Source of the DNA: a bacterium
Lineage (GTDB): Bacteria > Desulfobacterota > Binatia > UBA12015
Direction: 5' to 3'
Assembly (NCBI GenBank): GCA_030430245.1
Contig: JAUIFY010000021.1
Coordinates: forward strand, 1-37,396
Length of the DNA stretch: 37,396 nucleotides
The notes below the pieces were generated by a model that worked only from the letters and a program-made list of their open reading frames with translations, made no database searches and had not been told where the DNA came from. This document shows positions 25,425 through 33,982 of the stretch, in pieces (position 1 is the stretch's first letter; each line of letters starts with the position of its first letter). A program made the translations under genes and the position numbers.

Positions 25425-25498
25425 ACCGAGTTCGACGGTTCCGGCGCCCGAGACCTTTAGCCGGGCTGCTTCCTCTGGTAGCCCTGCGGGCGAGGAGG

Positions 25499-26650
25499 AT
25501 GTCGAGCCAGGACCGGAATGGAGTCGCCGCAGCCGCGTGGGCGATCTCGTGCGCCGTGGTCCTGGCCGCCTGCTCCGGGGCCGTCGCACCTCGGACCGCC
25601 CCCGATGCGGGCGCGCCGCGCGCGAGCGTCTTCGGCGCGCCGGGCGGGTTCGACGAGGCCGAGGGCGTCTTCACGATCGCGCCCATGCTGGAGCGGGTGA
25701 CGCCCGCGGTCGTGAACATCTCGGTGCGCTCGCGCGTCCAGGCGCGGAGCAACCCGCTTCTCGGCGATCCCTTCTTCCGGCGGTTCTTCGGCATTCCGGA
25801 CGACGTCGACGAGCCCGTCTCCCGTGAGGTCGTCAGCGCCGGCTCGGGCGTGATCGTGGACGGCGATCGCGGCATCATTCTCACCAACCACCACGTCATC
25901 GCCGACGCCGAGGAGGTGCGGGTCACCCTGGTCGACGGGCGGTGGTTCGTCGCGAGTCGGATCGGTAGCGATCCCGAGACGGACGTCGCCGTGCTCGAGA
26001 TCGCGGCGTCCGGCCTGCAGGAGATCGAGTTCGCCGACAGCGAGCGGCTGCGCGTGGGCGACTTCGTGGTCGCGATCGGGAATCCGTTCGGACTGGGCCA
26101 GACCGTCACGTCGGGCATCGTCAGTGCTCTCGGGCGCACGGGCCTGATGCCGGAGGGCTACGAGGACTTCATCCAGACGGACGCGTCGATCAATCCGGGG
26201 AACTCGGGGGGCGCGTTGGTCGACAGCCGTGGCCGGCTCGTCGGACTGAACTCGGCCATTCTCGCTCCGAGTGGGAGCAACGTCGGGATCGGGTTCGCCG
26301 TTCCGAGCAACATGGCCCGGAACGTGATGCGACAGGTCATCGAGCACGGCGAGGTTCGGCGCGGGCGGGTGGGCCTGTTGGTCCAGACCCTCACTCCCGA
26401 CCTGGCCGAGGCCATGGACCTGCCGCGAAAGACGGGTGCGCTCGTGAGCCAGGTGTCGCCCGGCTCGCCGGCCGCGCGCGCGGGCATCGAGCGGGGCGAC
26501 GTGGTGGTCGCGATGGACGGTGAGCCGGTCCGGTCGTCGGCCGACTTGCGGGCCCGCGTCGGCATGCTGCCCGTCGGGCAGGAGGTCGTTCTCCTCGTCC
26601 TCCACGATGGGGTCGAGCGACCCGTTCGCGTGGTCGTCGCGACCCGCTGA
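25499..26650 (+). CDS. HtrA/DegP-type serine protease with one PDZ domain, predicted lipoprotein
   Basis: A 383-residue periplasmic trypsin-like protease of the DegP/DegS (S1C) family, expected to degrade or sense misfolded envelope proteins. The N-terminus is a hydrophobic segment ending VVLAAC, with candidate lipid-bearing Cys25. The protease domain has the full triad: TNHHVIADAE (His132), SDPETDVAVLEI (Asp162) and INPGNSGGAL (Ser236). QTVTSGIVSALGRTG and GIGFAVPSN are family blocks. One PDZ domain follows (about 290-378; GALVSQVSPGSPAARAGI, GDVVVAMDGEPVRS); DegP has two and DegS one. The ATG at 25499 directly abuts GAGGAGG, which is unusually close, so the true start may differ. It follows a sensor kinase by 265 bases in the same direction. 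Confidence 0.92.
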   Translation: MSSQDRNGVAAAAWAISCAVVLAACSGAVAPRTAPDAGAPRASVFGAPGGFDEAEGVFTIAPMLERVTPAVVNISVRSRVQARSNPLLGDPFFRRFFGIPDDVDEPVSREVVSAGSGVIVDGDRGIILTNHHVIADAEEVRVTLVDGRWFVASRIGSDPETDVAVLEIAASGLQEIEFADSERLRVGDFVVAIGNPFGLGQTVTSGIVSALGRTGLMPEGYEDFIQTDASINPGNSGGALVDSRGRLVGLNSAILAPSGSNVGIGFAVPSNMARNVMRQVIEHGEVRRGRVGLLVQTLTPDLAEAMDLPRKTGALVSQVSPGSPAARAGIERGDVVVAMDGEPVRSSADLRARVGMLPVGQEVVLLVLHDGVERPVRVVVATR

Positions 26651-26678
26651 TTCCCGGCGGCCCATCGGGAGGAGATCC

Positions 26679-26894
26679 GTGTCGGCGCGCTTGCCGGCGG
26701 GGGAGCGCCGGTCGAGGCCCCCCGGCCGTGGTTGCCCCCCTGCGGCCCCGTGGCTAGGGTCCCGAGCGGAGATTCGCCGATACCTTCGCCGGCCCTCGAC
26801 GCCCCTCGTGGCGTCTGAGTGGCTCGAAACACCCGCGGTCCTTCGCCGCTCTTCCTTGCCGGGAGCGCCGATGGCTCGTCGTACGTTTCGGTGA
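26679..26894 (+). CDS. Possible small ORF with a strong ribosome-binding site
   Basis: A GTG at 26679 is preceded by GGGAGGAG with a 4-base spacer and opens a 71-codon frame ending at 26894, between the HtrA and GT9 genes. The product is Arg/Pro-rich (RLPAGERRSRPPGRG near its start) with no signal peptide or recognised domain, and its third-position G/C content is ordinary for this DNA. It may be a leader-type ORF or chance. Confidence 0.2.
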   Translation: MSARLPAGERRSRPPGRGCPPAAPWLGSRAEIRRYLRRPSTPLVASEWLETPAVLRRSSLPGAPMARRTFR

Positions 26895-26933
26895 ATCCCC
26901 GAGCCGGGACGAGAAGCCACGACGGCGCCGCCG

Positions 26934-28037
26934 ATGGATGTGAAGCGAAGACTCTTGCGTGGCGCGAGCGGACAACGCGTCGGGCACGCGACCGGACGCG
27001 CGGGGCGCCAGACGTTCGGGCGGCTCCTCGAGGCGCTGCTCCCACGGGCCGCCCGCGTACCCCTGGACGACGTGCGCGACGTCGAGCGCGTCCTTCTCGT
27101 CCGTCCGAACTTCCGCATCGGCAACACGCTCATGACCAACGCGATCATTCCGGCGTTGCGAGCGCGCTTTCCCGGCGCCCGACTCGACTACTTGACGGGC
27201 GACACGACCATCCCCCTTCTCGCCGGGATGCCGATCGACGAGATCCATCCGATGTCGCGGAGCTACGTGCGCCGGCCGTGGGAGTTCGTCGCGCTGTTTC
27301 GGCGCTTGCGCGCGCTGCGGTTCGACGTCGCAGTCGAGGCCGGGATGGGATCGTTCTCCGGGGGGCTGTACTCCTACTTGAGCGGAGCGCGGTGGCGCAT
27401 CGGTTTCGAAGGGGAGGGCGAGCGCTTCCTGAACGTTCTGTTTCCGCGCCCCGTGTGCATGCACGCCTACGATGACGCGCTCGAGATCGGCTCGGCTCTC
27501 GGCATGCCGTGCTCCGATCGGCCCCTCTACGAGGTCGGAGACGACGAAGCGGTCGCGGCACTCGACGTCCTTCGGTCCCAGGGGCTCGTCGCGGCGAACG
27601 GGGCCGTGGCGCCTTTCGTCGCGGTGTTCGTCGGCGGGCATCTGCACAAGCGTTGGCCGAACGATCGCTGGATCGAGTTCCTCCGCCGTCTCGAGCTCGC
27701 CGAGGCACGCTTCGTGGTGTGCCTCGGTCCGGAAGAGATGCACCACGAGAGCCTCTTCTCGGACGCGGTCGGTGCGCAGGGCAGCGTGCTTCCGCCGCAG
27801 AGGCTGCGGGTGTTCGCGGCGGCTCTCGCACGCGCTTCGGTGCTCGTGACGCCGGATTCCGGTCCGATGCATCTGGGCGTCGCCCTCGGGGTGCCGACGA
27901 TTGCGTTCCTCACGAGCGAAGACTCCCGGTTCTACGAGCCGCGGGGACCAGACGACCGGGCGGCGGTCGCGCCGTCGGTGGACGAGGCGGCCGACCTCGT
28001 CCTCTCGCATCCGCGGGTTCGTCTCCGGAGTGCCTGA
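26934..28037 (+). CDS. Glycosyltransferase family 9 (heptosyltransferase-like)
   Basis: A 367-residue GT9 protein, the family of ADP-heptose:LPS heptosyltransferases that build the inner core of LPS at the cytoplasmic face. The N-terminal domain starts VERVLLVRPNFRIGNTLMTN ('ilii....iGD.ll..P.i..L...fP'), then ARFPGARLDYLTG. The nucleotide-binding half has VGGHLHKRWPNDRWIEFL and the signature TPDSGPMHLGVALGVPTIAF ('t.DtgpmHlAaAlg.P.val'). The stretch before residue 50 is a basic extension not typical of the family, so a later start is possible; no clear ribosome-binding site marks the ATG at 26934. It is the only LPS-type glycosyltransferase in the window. It may be co-transcribed with HtrA upstream (283-base gap), but that is unsure. 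Confidence 0.88.
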   Translation: MDVKRRLLRGASGQRVGHATGRAGRQTFGRLLEALLPRAARVPLDDVRDVERVLLVRPNFRIGNTLMTNAIIPALRARFPGARLDYLTGDTTIPLLAGMPIDEIHPMSRSYVRRPWEFVALFRRLRALRFDVAVEAGMGSFSGGLYSYLSGARWRIGFEGEGERFLNVLFPRPVCMHAYDDALEIGSALGMPCSDRPLYEVGDDEAVAALDVLRSQGLVAANGAVAPFVAVFVGGHLHKRWPNDRWIEFLRRLELAEARFVVCLGPEEMHHESLFSDAVGAQGSVLPPQRLRVFAAALARASVLVTPDSGPMHLGVALGVPTIAFLTSEDSRFYEPRGPDDRAAVAPSVDEAADLVLSHPRVRLRSA

Positions 28038-28063
28038 GCCCGGTCCTCCGGAGCACCCCCGCG

Positions 28064-28087
28064 TCCGGGCGGTCCTCCGCGCCCGGA
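28064..28087. terminator. GC-rich hairpin after the GT9 gene
   Basis: A perfect 8-base stem (TCCGGGCG with CGCCCGGA) with an 8-base loop begins 26 bases past the GT9 stop. No T run follows, so an intrinsic terminator is possible but unproven. Confidence 0.3.
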
Positions 28088-28267
28088 TCGCGCCGGCCCG
28101 GAGGTCACCGCGCCTGTGCTGTTCGATCGGTCAGGGAGGCCGTGGCGGCCTCGGCGGATCGGCCTGGAGGCCCCGATCGAGCATGGCGTTCGGCTTCCCG
28201 ATGCGGCATAACCGGCCCCGACGGCGCGGTTCATCCGGGGGGCTCCGGCCCGCGCCCGGGAGTCCGT

Positions 28268-28771
28268 ATGGACATCAACGATCAGCAGCAGGAGGTCCTC
28301 TGGACCTACAAGTGGGACCTCCAGCCCGCGCCTCCGGGGCTCGCCGCGTGGCTCGTCGACGACGGTGGGGAGGTCGAGCCGGCGTCGCCCACCTTCTTCG
28401 CGTTCCAGGTTCGTGAGGCCTCGGTACGCGCGTACGCATCGGTTCCGAAGTTCGCGACTCCCGGACGCCGGGGCGGCCAGCTCAAGTTCGCCGAGCCCCC
28501 CGACCACTTTCTCGAGGTGACGGCCGGCGAGAGCACGCTCTGGAGCCAGGAGATCTTCGCGTTCCTGCCGGCCCAGATCCCCACCGGGGTGCGGATGCCG
28601 TGGTTCCGGGTGGGCGTCCACCTCTTCTTCCAGGAGGAGGAAGCGCGTGCCGTCGCCGAGGAGAGGCGCGCCGAGTCGGGCACGGAGCTCGTCGCGACGG
28701 CCGCGGCCGCGGCCGGCGCGGGGAGCACCGGCGGAGGGCCGGACGAGGGCGGGTCCGGCTCGGAGTCGTAG
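28268..28771 (+). CDS. Uncharacterised protein with a Gly/Ala/Ser-rich tail
   Basis: A 167-residue protein I do not recognise. GGGAG lies 6 bases before the ATG at 28268. The first 125 residues look folded and probably beta-rich (FFAFQVREASVRAYASVPKF, FLEVTAGESTLWSQEIFAFL, WFRVGVHLFFQEEE). A short helix and a low-complexity Ala/Gly/Ser/Glu tail (about 140-167) follow. There is no signal peptide or membrane segment. The frame is open upstream to 27509 but there it is the shadow of the GT9 gene. The gene is convergent with the beta-lactamase-family gene, with 8 bases between stops, and lies 230 bases downstream of GT9. Nothing in the context indicates a role. Confidence 0.6.
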   Translation: MDINDQQQEVLWTYKWDLQPAPPGLAAWLVDDGGEVEPASPTFFAFQVREASVRAYASVPKFATPGRRGGQLKFAEPPDHFLEVTAGESTLWSQEIFAFLPAQIPTGVRMPWFRVGVHLFFQEEEARAVAEERRAESGTELVATAAAAAGAGSTGGGPDEGGSGSES

Positions 28772-28779
28772 GAGCTCCG

Positions 28780-30024
28780 CTACCGCGTCAGGTCGGGTGC
28801 GTAGCCGCCGGCGCCGTAGGCGGCGCAGAACGCGGCGTCGTCTCCGCGGAATCGGGGATCTTCCGCGACCAGCGCCGGGCGGACCGGCCCCCAGAGAAGG
28901 CCCGAGAACGCGTTGCTGCCGAGGTCTTTCACGACGAGCACGAGGTCGAGTCCGGGCATCCCGACGATCAGCTGCCCGCCGGCCCCGTTCGCGGTCCACA
29001 CGCCCACGTCGAACTCCTGCTCGCAGGACCACGGCGCCTCGTAGTTGCAATCCGTCGCCTGCGAGATCCCGTGCGGGAACGTCGCGTTGATCGCAGCCGG
29101 CTGGCACGGATCGAGCGGCGCCTGGAACTTCGCTCCGCCGAGGATCCCACCGAAGTGATGGTTCGAGTTCGCCTGGAGCCACGTCAGGTAGCCGTAGCTC
29201 GTGTTCGCATCCTCGAAGGAGGGATGGGTGAGTCGGTAGATCCATTCCTCGCTGAGGAGGCGTTCGCCGTTCCACACGCCGCGATTCAAGAGGAGCAGCC
29301 CGACGCGCGCCATGTCGCGAACGGTGCCGAACCACGTGTACCCGAAGATCTTGTCGCGCTCGCCGTTCGTCCATCTCGAATCGCGCATCCCCAGCTTTTG
29401 GACCATGAACCTCTGCCAGAACTCCTCGAGGTCGCCTCCGAGCCGGTCGGGGTCTTGTGCGATCGCGGTGTTGATGACGTCGGAGAGCCGGTTGATCTCG
29501 CGGTCGCCCGTGGCGTCGTAGCGGTGCTCTTTCGCGCCGTACGAGAGGTCCTCGTTGAACGCGACCATGCCGAGCACGTGTGCGATCCGTGCGTCGGGAT
29601 TGAAGGTGAACGAATCCAGCCAGTGATCGACGCGGTCGGTGTCCTGGAGTGGTCCCGTCTTGCGTCCCGTGCGCTCGAGATCCCGAGTCTGATACGCGGC
29701 CATTCCGGTCACGGTGGCCGCCATCGTCTTGGTCGCGGAGAAGAGGTGCGTCGGCCCGTCGGATCCCGACGGGTAGAACTCGTGGCAGAGCTTCCCGTAC
29801 CGGACGATCGCCCACGGCCGGTCCAGCTGCCGGTCGGCCGCGGCGAGGAGGTCCGGGTCCAGCCGGCACTCCTCTCGCACGTCCGACGGCGCCACCACCT
29901 GCCACGCGCCGGTCCCGGGGTCGGTCGAGGACGGGACGTCCGTGGGCGACCCGGTCGTGCTCGAGTCGCCGCAGGCAGCGAGGAGGGCGGTCGCGAGGAT
30001 CCAGCGGAGTTCTGCGAGTCTCAT
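28780..30024 (-). CDS. Beta-lactamase-family serine hydrolase, predicted lipoprotein
   Basis: A 414-residue exported member of the class C beta-lactamase/penicillin-binding-protein-like superfamily. ATALLAAC is a good lipobox (candidate Cys18), followed by a Ser/Thr/Pro-rich linker. The nucleophile motif is HLFSATKTMAA (S96-A-T-K99). The domain then shows RIAHVLGMVAFNED, FMVQKLGMRDSRWTNGERD and GYTWFGTVRDMARVGLLLLN, all usual family blocks. NGAGGQLIVGMPGLDLVLVV aligns with the C-terminal 'GagGQ...v.P..dlvvv' segment. The YxN motif is not clear to me. Cys-containing insertions lie near the C-terminus. Members include esterases, D-aminopeptidases and carboxypeptidases, so antibiotic hydrolysis should not be assumed. 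I use the ATG at 30024; a TTG two codons earlier is possible. It is divergent from the kinase-ATPase gene. Confidence 0.86.
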   Translation of the reverse strand: MRLAELRWILATALLAACGDSSTTGSPTDVPSSTDPGTGAWQVVAPSDVREECRLDPDLLAAADRQLDRPWAIVRYGKLCHEFYPSGSDGPTHLFSATKTMAATVTGMAAYQTRDLERTGRKTGPLQDTDRVDHWLDSFTFNPDARIAHVLGMVAFNEDLSYGAKEHRYDATGDREINRLSDVINTAIAQDPDRLGGDLEEFWQRFMVQKLGMRDSRWTNGERDKIFGYTWFGTVRDMARVGLLLLNRGVWNGERLLSEEWIYRLTHPSFEDANTSYGYLTWLQANSNHHFGGILGGAKFQAPLDPCQPAAINATFPHGISQATDCNYEAPWSCEQEFDVGVWTANGAGGQLIVGMPGLDLVLVVKDLGSNAFSGLLWGPVRPALVAEDPRFRGDDAAFCAAYGAGGYAPDLTR

Positions 30025-30235
30025 GAGCAAGACGCCTATCCGATCCCGCGGGGGGTTTGAACCCGGAGGCGGACCTGGGTCCGTTCGCGGCTCGAGAGCC
30101 CTCGATCACTGGCAACGGCCAGCGCGGAAGAGCGCCCGGAGGTTTGACCCCGGGCCCACTCCCGTTCTACCCAGTGCCCTGCGGCCAACGTGGTGGGGTG
30201 GAGGTGTCGGATGCGGTGGCCCACTCCTGGCCCCC

Positions 30236-33200
30236 ATGTCCTCTACAGAGCTCCCGGAGCTTCCCGAACGCTACGTCCTCTCGCATCGCCTTGGCGGCGG
30301 CCGGAACAAATCCGTCTACCTGGCGATCGACAGCACGCTCGAGCGCTCCGTCGCGGTGGCCGCGTACTCGTCGCTGAACGGCACGCGCGACGCTCTCCTT
30401 CGCGAGGCGCGGGCGATGGCCCGGATCGGCGACCTACCCCATCTGGTCTCGATCTACGACGTGATCGAGCCTCCGGCCGGCACGGCGGCGACCGGGGGCC
30501 TCTACATCATCTCCCAGTACCTCCCCGGCGGGAGTCTCACGCTTCGTCTCCGAGGGGCGGTCGACACGCCGGCGATCGTACGCCTCGGGCTCCAGCTCGC
30601 GAAGGCCCTGGAGTCCCTGCACGCGCGCGACGTGACGCACGGCGATCTGACGTCGGCCAACGTTCTGCTCGACGCCGAAGGCATCGCTCACGTGGCGGAC
30701 TTCGGGCTCTCGAATCTCGCCGTCGGGGGCTCGGACGACGGGGCGCACCGCGGTCGGGCGACCTTCGAGGGCACGCTCGCCTACATGGCGCCCGAGCGAG
30801 CCTGGGGGGGGCCGCCTTCGCGTGCGGCGGACATCTACGGGCTCGGGTGCATCCTCTACGAGGCCGCCACGGGCCTTCCCCCGCATGCTTCGCTCGATCC
30901 GTCGGAGGTCTTGAATGCGAAGAGCGAGGGGCCGACACCTCGCGTCACGGAGTCGAACCCGGCCGTCCCGGAAGCCCTCGGCGATCTCATCACGTCCACG
31001 CTGGCGCCCGACCCGGCCGTGCGTCCGCGGGCGGCGGGCGACATCCGAGCCGCGCTCGAAGGTCTCGCGCGGGCGTCGTTCCTCGTCGCGGGTCCCTCGT
31101 CCCGGGCCCGGTCGACGCGCGCACCGGCCGAGCTCGTCTGCCGGGACCGCGAGATGGCGGCGATCGGTCAGACCCTTCGCGATGCGCACGAGCGCGCGAT
31201 CCCGCAGTCGCTTCTTCTCTCGGGGGATGCCGGCGCCGGGAAGTCCCGCGTCCTTCGAAGCATCGCCGAGCAGACGCAGCGCCGCGGCGGGACCGTCACC
31301 CTCGGACACACGCGTCCGGACACGACCACGGCCTTCCAGCCCTTCCTCGACGCGCTGCTGCCGCTCGCACCGCGGATCCCCGAGCTGCCGGAGTCCGAGG
31401 CAGGCGTCCTGCGGAGCTTCCTGCGGCTGGGAGAGACGGGGCGCGGGGCGCTCGGCGGTACCGCCGCGCGCGACCCGCACGCCTCCCGGCGCGCGTTCCT
31501 CCACGCCTCGGCGCTGGACCGGCGGTCGATGTTCGTCGGGCTCCTCCGCGCGCTCTGTCGTCTCGCGATGGCGCGACCGCTCACGATCCTGTTGGACGAC
31601 TTCGAAGGCGCCGATCCCGACTCGATCGAGCTGTTCGAGTTCTTGCTCCGCGCCATGGTGACGATCCGCGACGACGACGCCTCGCAGACGGGAGCCAGGC
31701 TCCTGCTGGTCGCGTCGTTCCGACCCTTGGGCGCTTCGAAGGTGCTGGCGGCGACGCTCGACCGTCTTCTGCACGAGGCGGGAGTCGCACCGCTCCGCCT
31801 CGAGCCCTTCGACGAGACGGCGACGTACGCCTTCCTCTCGGCGGCTGGCCTTCCGCGGCCGGCGACTCGACTCGTGCGGGAGATGCGTGCCGCGACGAAT
31901 GGGAATCCGCTCTTCCTGCTCCAGGCGATCGACTCTCTGAAGGAGAGTGGGGCGCTCGTGGTCAAGAACGGTACGACGACCCTGCGGATCGGCCACACGG
32001 TCGAGCTGCCGCGGACTCTCGCCGGTGCGATCCTCGAGCGCACGAAGGCGGCATCGGCGCCGTGTCGCCGCCTCCTGACGATCGCCTCGTTCATCGGCGA
32101 TCGCTTCGATCTGAATCAGCTCACCGCGGTCGCGGGCACCAAGGCCGACGCGCTCCTCGATCTGATCGAAGAGGCCATGGGGCACGACCTCGTGACGGAG
32201 GAGGTCGACGCGTTTCGCTTCACGCATCCGCTGATCCGCCAGGCGTTGTACGGACGCCCGAGCCGAGCGCGGCGGCGACGGATCCACGCCCAGATCGCGG
32301 CGCGGCTCGTGCAGATCCATGCGGACGACCTCGATCCGGCGATCGCGGAGATCGCGCATCATCTGGTTCGGGCCGGGGCCGCCGCGGATCCGGCTCAGAC
32401 GCTCGCCTATGCCGCCGAGGCCGCCCGCCAGGCAGTCGACGCCTACGCGTGGAACGAGGCGGCCGACCTCTACACGGCGGCGATCTCCGCCGCGGAGAAG
32501 GCGGGGAGGCTCTCGAAGGCCGCCGAGGCCGAGCTTCGCCGGCGCGCCGCGGAGGTGCACCGGCAGGTCGCCGACACGGGGCTCTCCCTCGAGCAGTACG
32601 AGGCCGCGGCTGCGCAGTTCGGGGAGGCCGGCGACGCGTACGGACGGGCGGAGGCGCTCGAGGGTAAGCTCGCGACCGAGATCGCGCAGGGGACTCTCGG
32701 GCAGATCCACGACACGGAGCCGCTGGAGGAGGCGCTGCGTGAGCTCGATTCCGAGGAGACACCTCTGCGCGCCCGAATTCTCGGGACGCTGGCACTCGCC
32801 CACTGGGCCAAGCAGGAGCCGCTCGAGGCGGCGGAGCGCGCCCGCCGGGCTCTCCTCCTGGCCGACGAGGCCGAAGACGCTCGCCTCGGTTCCGACATCC
32901 GATGTCAGCTCGGCTTCGCCGAGCTGCAGCAGCTGCAGCCCGAGCGGGCGCTCGCCATGCTCGAGTCCGCTCGAGTGGACGCCCGCCGCATCGGCGACGC
33001 GGTTCGCGAGGAGGCCGCGCTCCAGAGAGCGCCCCTCGTCCTGCAACTCCTCGGTCGTCTCGGGGAGGCGCGTCGGGTCGTGGGGGAGGCCGACCGGCTG
33101 AACCGGCTCGTCCACAGTCCGTCGAACCTCTCGCTCACGCTCGCGAACCGAACGCAGCTGGCGGCTCTGGAGGGAGACCTCGAGGCGGCGAAGAAACACG

Positions 33201-33913
33201 CGGCCGAGTGCACCGAAGTCATGCGGCGTGCGCACTATGGCTGGTCCGGCTTGATCGCCTTGCCCGCGTTGGCGTCGGCCCACGCCCTGCTCGGCCAGGT
33301 CGACCAGGCCCACGCGGTGATCGGGCGGGTGCTCGAGCCCGGTCTCCTGTTCGATGATCCGTCCTTCTTCGCCGAGTCGATCACGCGCTATCGGACGCTC
33401 ATCGAGGCCTACGGGGGCGCCGATCTCCAGGCGGACTTCGTCGTCGACCTATCGCCGTTCGAGCCCGGACCACTTGGCCTGGATTTCGCATTCGTGACTC
33501 CTCTGTGTGTGGAGGTGGAGATCGCGTGGTTCTCGGGGGCCGACTCGATCTCCGCGAGTGCGGAGCGTGCGCTCGGGCTCGCGCACCGCCGTGGGATGGT
33601 CTTCTCCACCGCCTGGCCGTTTCTGATCCCGCGCGTCCGCGGGATGGCGGCCACACTCGAACGACGGTGGGACGACGCGGAGTGTCGCTTCCTGGAGGCG
33701 ATCCAGATCGCGGACGAGCAGCGCGTCGTGCCGGAGCGCGGACGGAGCCGGATGGACTACGCCACCTTGCTCCTCCGCCGCGAGGCGAAGCCCCGACCGG
33801 ACGCCGCCCGTGAGTTCCTACGGGAGGCGACGAGCTTCTTCCGGGAGGCGAGGATGACGGGCTTCGAACGGCGCGCGGCTCGCGTTGCGGACTCGGCTGG
33901 CATCTCCCTCTAG
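30236..33913 (+). CDS. Kinase-like domain fused to AAA ATPase and TPR-like region, large regulator
   Basis: A 1225-residue cytoplasmic protein. Residues about 12-278 form a Ser/Thr-kinase-like domain with DFG (155-157), APE (185-187) and alpha-C Glu57 (LLREARAMARIG). The beta-3 strand reads SVAVAAY, with Ala42 where the ATP-anchoring Lys should be, while the glycine loop reads LGGGRNKSVYLA with Lys25, the WNK-like position. The catalytic loop is THGDLTSANVLL: Asp137 and Asn142 are kept, but Arg and Lys of HRDLKxxN are replaced. Residues about 300-600 are a P-loop ATPase with Walker A GDAGAGKS (329-336) and Walker B LTILLDDFEGAD (Asp453/454). The rest, to the C-terminus, is Ala/Leu/Glu-rich helical repeat, TPR-like. 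There is no DNA-binding domain at the end. The ATG at 30236 lacks a clear ribosome-binding site. It probably acts as a signalling scaffold or NTPase switch; substrates are unknown. Confidence 0.88.
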   Translation: MSSTELPELPERYVLSHRLGGGRNKSVYLAIDSTLERSVAVAAYSSLNGTRDALLREARAMARIGDLPHLVSIYDVIEPPAGTAATGGLYIISQYLPGGSLTLRLRGAVDTPAIVRLGLQLAKALESLHARDVTHGDLTSANVLLDAEGIAHVADFGLSNLAVGGSDDGAHRGRATFEGTLAYMAPERAWGGPPSRAADIYGLGCILYEAATGLPPHASLDPSEVLNAKSEGPTPRVTESNPAVPEALGDLITSTLAPDPAVRPRAAGDIRAALEGLARASFLVAGPSSRARSTRAPAELVCRDREMAAIGQTLRDAHERAIPQSLLLSGDAGAGKSRVLRSIAEQTQRRGGTVTLGHTRPDTTTAFQPFLDALLPLAPRIPELPESEAGVLRSFLRLGETGRGALGGTAARDPHASRRAFLHASALDRRSMFVGLLRALCRLAMARPLTILLDDFEGADPDSIELFEFLLRAMVTIRDDDASQTGARLLLVASFRPLGASKVLAATLDRLLHEAGVAPLRLEPFDETATYAFLSAAGLPRPATRLVREMRAATNGNPLFLLQAIDSLKESGALVVKNGTTTLRIGHTVELPRTLAGAILERTKAASAPCRRLLTIASFIGDRFDLNQLTAVAGTKADALLDLIEEAMGHDLVTEEVDAFRFTHPLIRQALYGRPSRARRRRIHAQIAARLVQIHADDLDPAIAEIAHHLVRAGAAADPAQTLAYAAEAARQAVDAYAWNEAADLYTAAISAAEKAGRLSKAAEAELRRRAAEVHRQVADTGLSLEQYEAAAAQFGEAGDAYGRAEALEGKLATEIAQGTLGQIHDTEPLEEALRELDSEETPLRARILGTLALAHWAKQEPLEAAERARRALLLADEAEDARLGSDIRCQLGFAELQQLQPERALAMLESARVDARRIGDAVREEAALQRAPLVLQLLGRLGEARRVVGEADRLNRLVHSPSNLSLTLANRTQLAALEGDLEAAKKHAAECTEVMRRAHYGWSGLIALPALASAHALLGQVDQAHAVIGRVLEPGLLFDDPSFFAESITRYRTLIEAYGGADLQADFVVDLSPFEPGPLGLDFAFVTPLCVEVEIAWFSGADSISASAERALGLAHRRGMVFSTAWPFLIPRVRGMAATLERRWDDAECRFLEAIQIADEQRVVPERGRSRMDYATLLLRREAKPRPDAAREFLREATSFFREARMTGFERRAARVADSAGISL

Positions 33914-33982
33914 AACGCGTCGCGCGCCTCGCCCTACCTGGCGCGGGCCCCTGCGGTCCGTGCGCGACAGGAGGTCATCGCA

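Noticed and set aside
23863..26139. A minus-strand frame of about 758 codons opposite the histidine kinase and HtrA genes
   Set aside because: It is antisense to two clear genes and the product is low-complexity, rich in Arg, Ala and Pro.
28780..30024. Calling the serine hydrolase an antibiotic-resistance beta-lactamase
   Set aside because: The fold family also contains esterases and peptidases, the YxN motif is unclear and the protein is a large lipoprotein, so resistance cannot be inferred.
30048..30150. Two copies of a GGTTTGAMCCCGG-like sequence, resembling a tRNA T-arm, in the gap before the kinase gene
   Set aside because: No acceptor, D-arm or anticodon stem can be built around either copy. 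They may be minor operator-like repeats, but there is not enough to call a feature.
30434..33313. A minus-strand open frame of about 959 codons opposite the kinase-ATPase gene
   Set aside because: It has no recognisable motif and lies over conserved kinase and Walker motifs on the other strand. It is a composition shadow.
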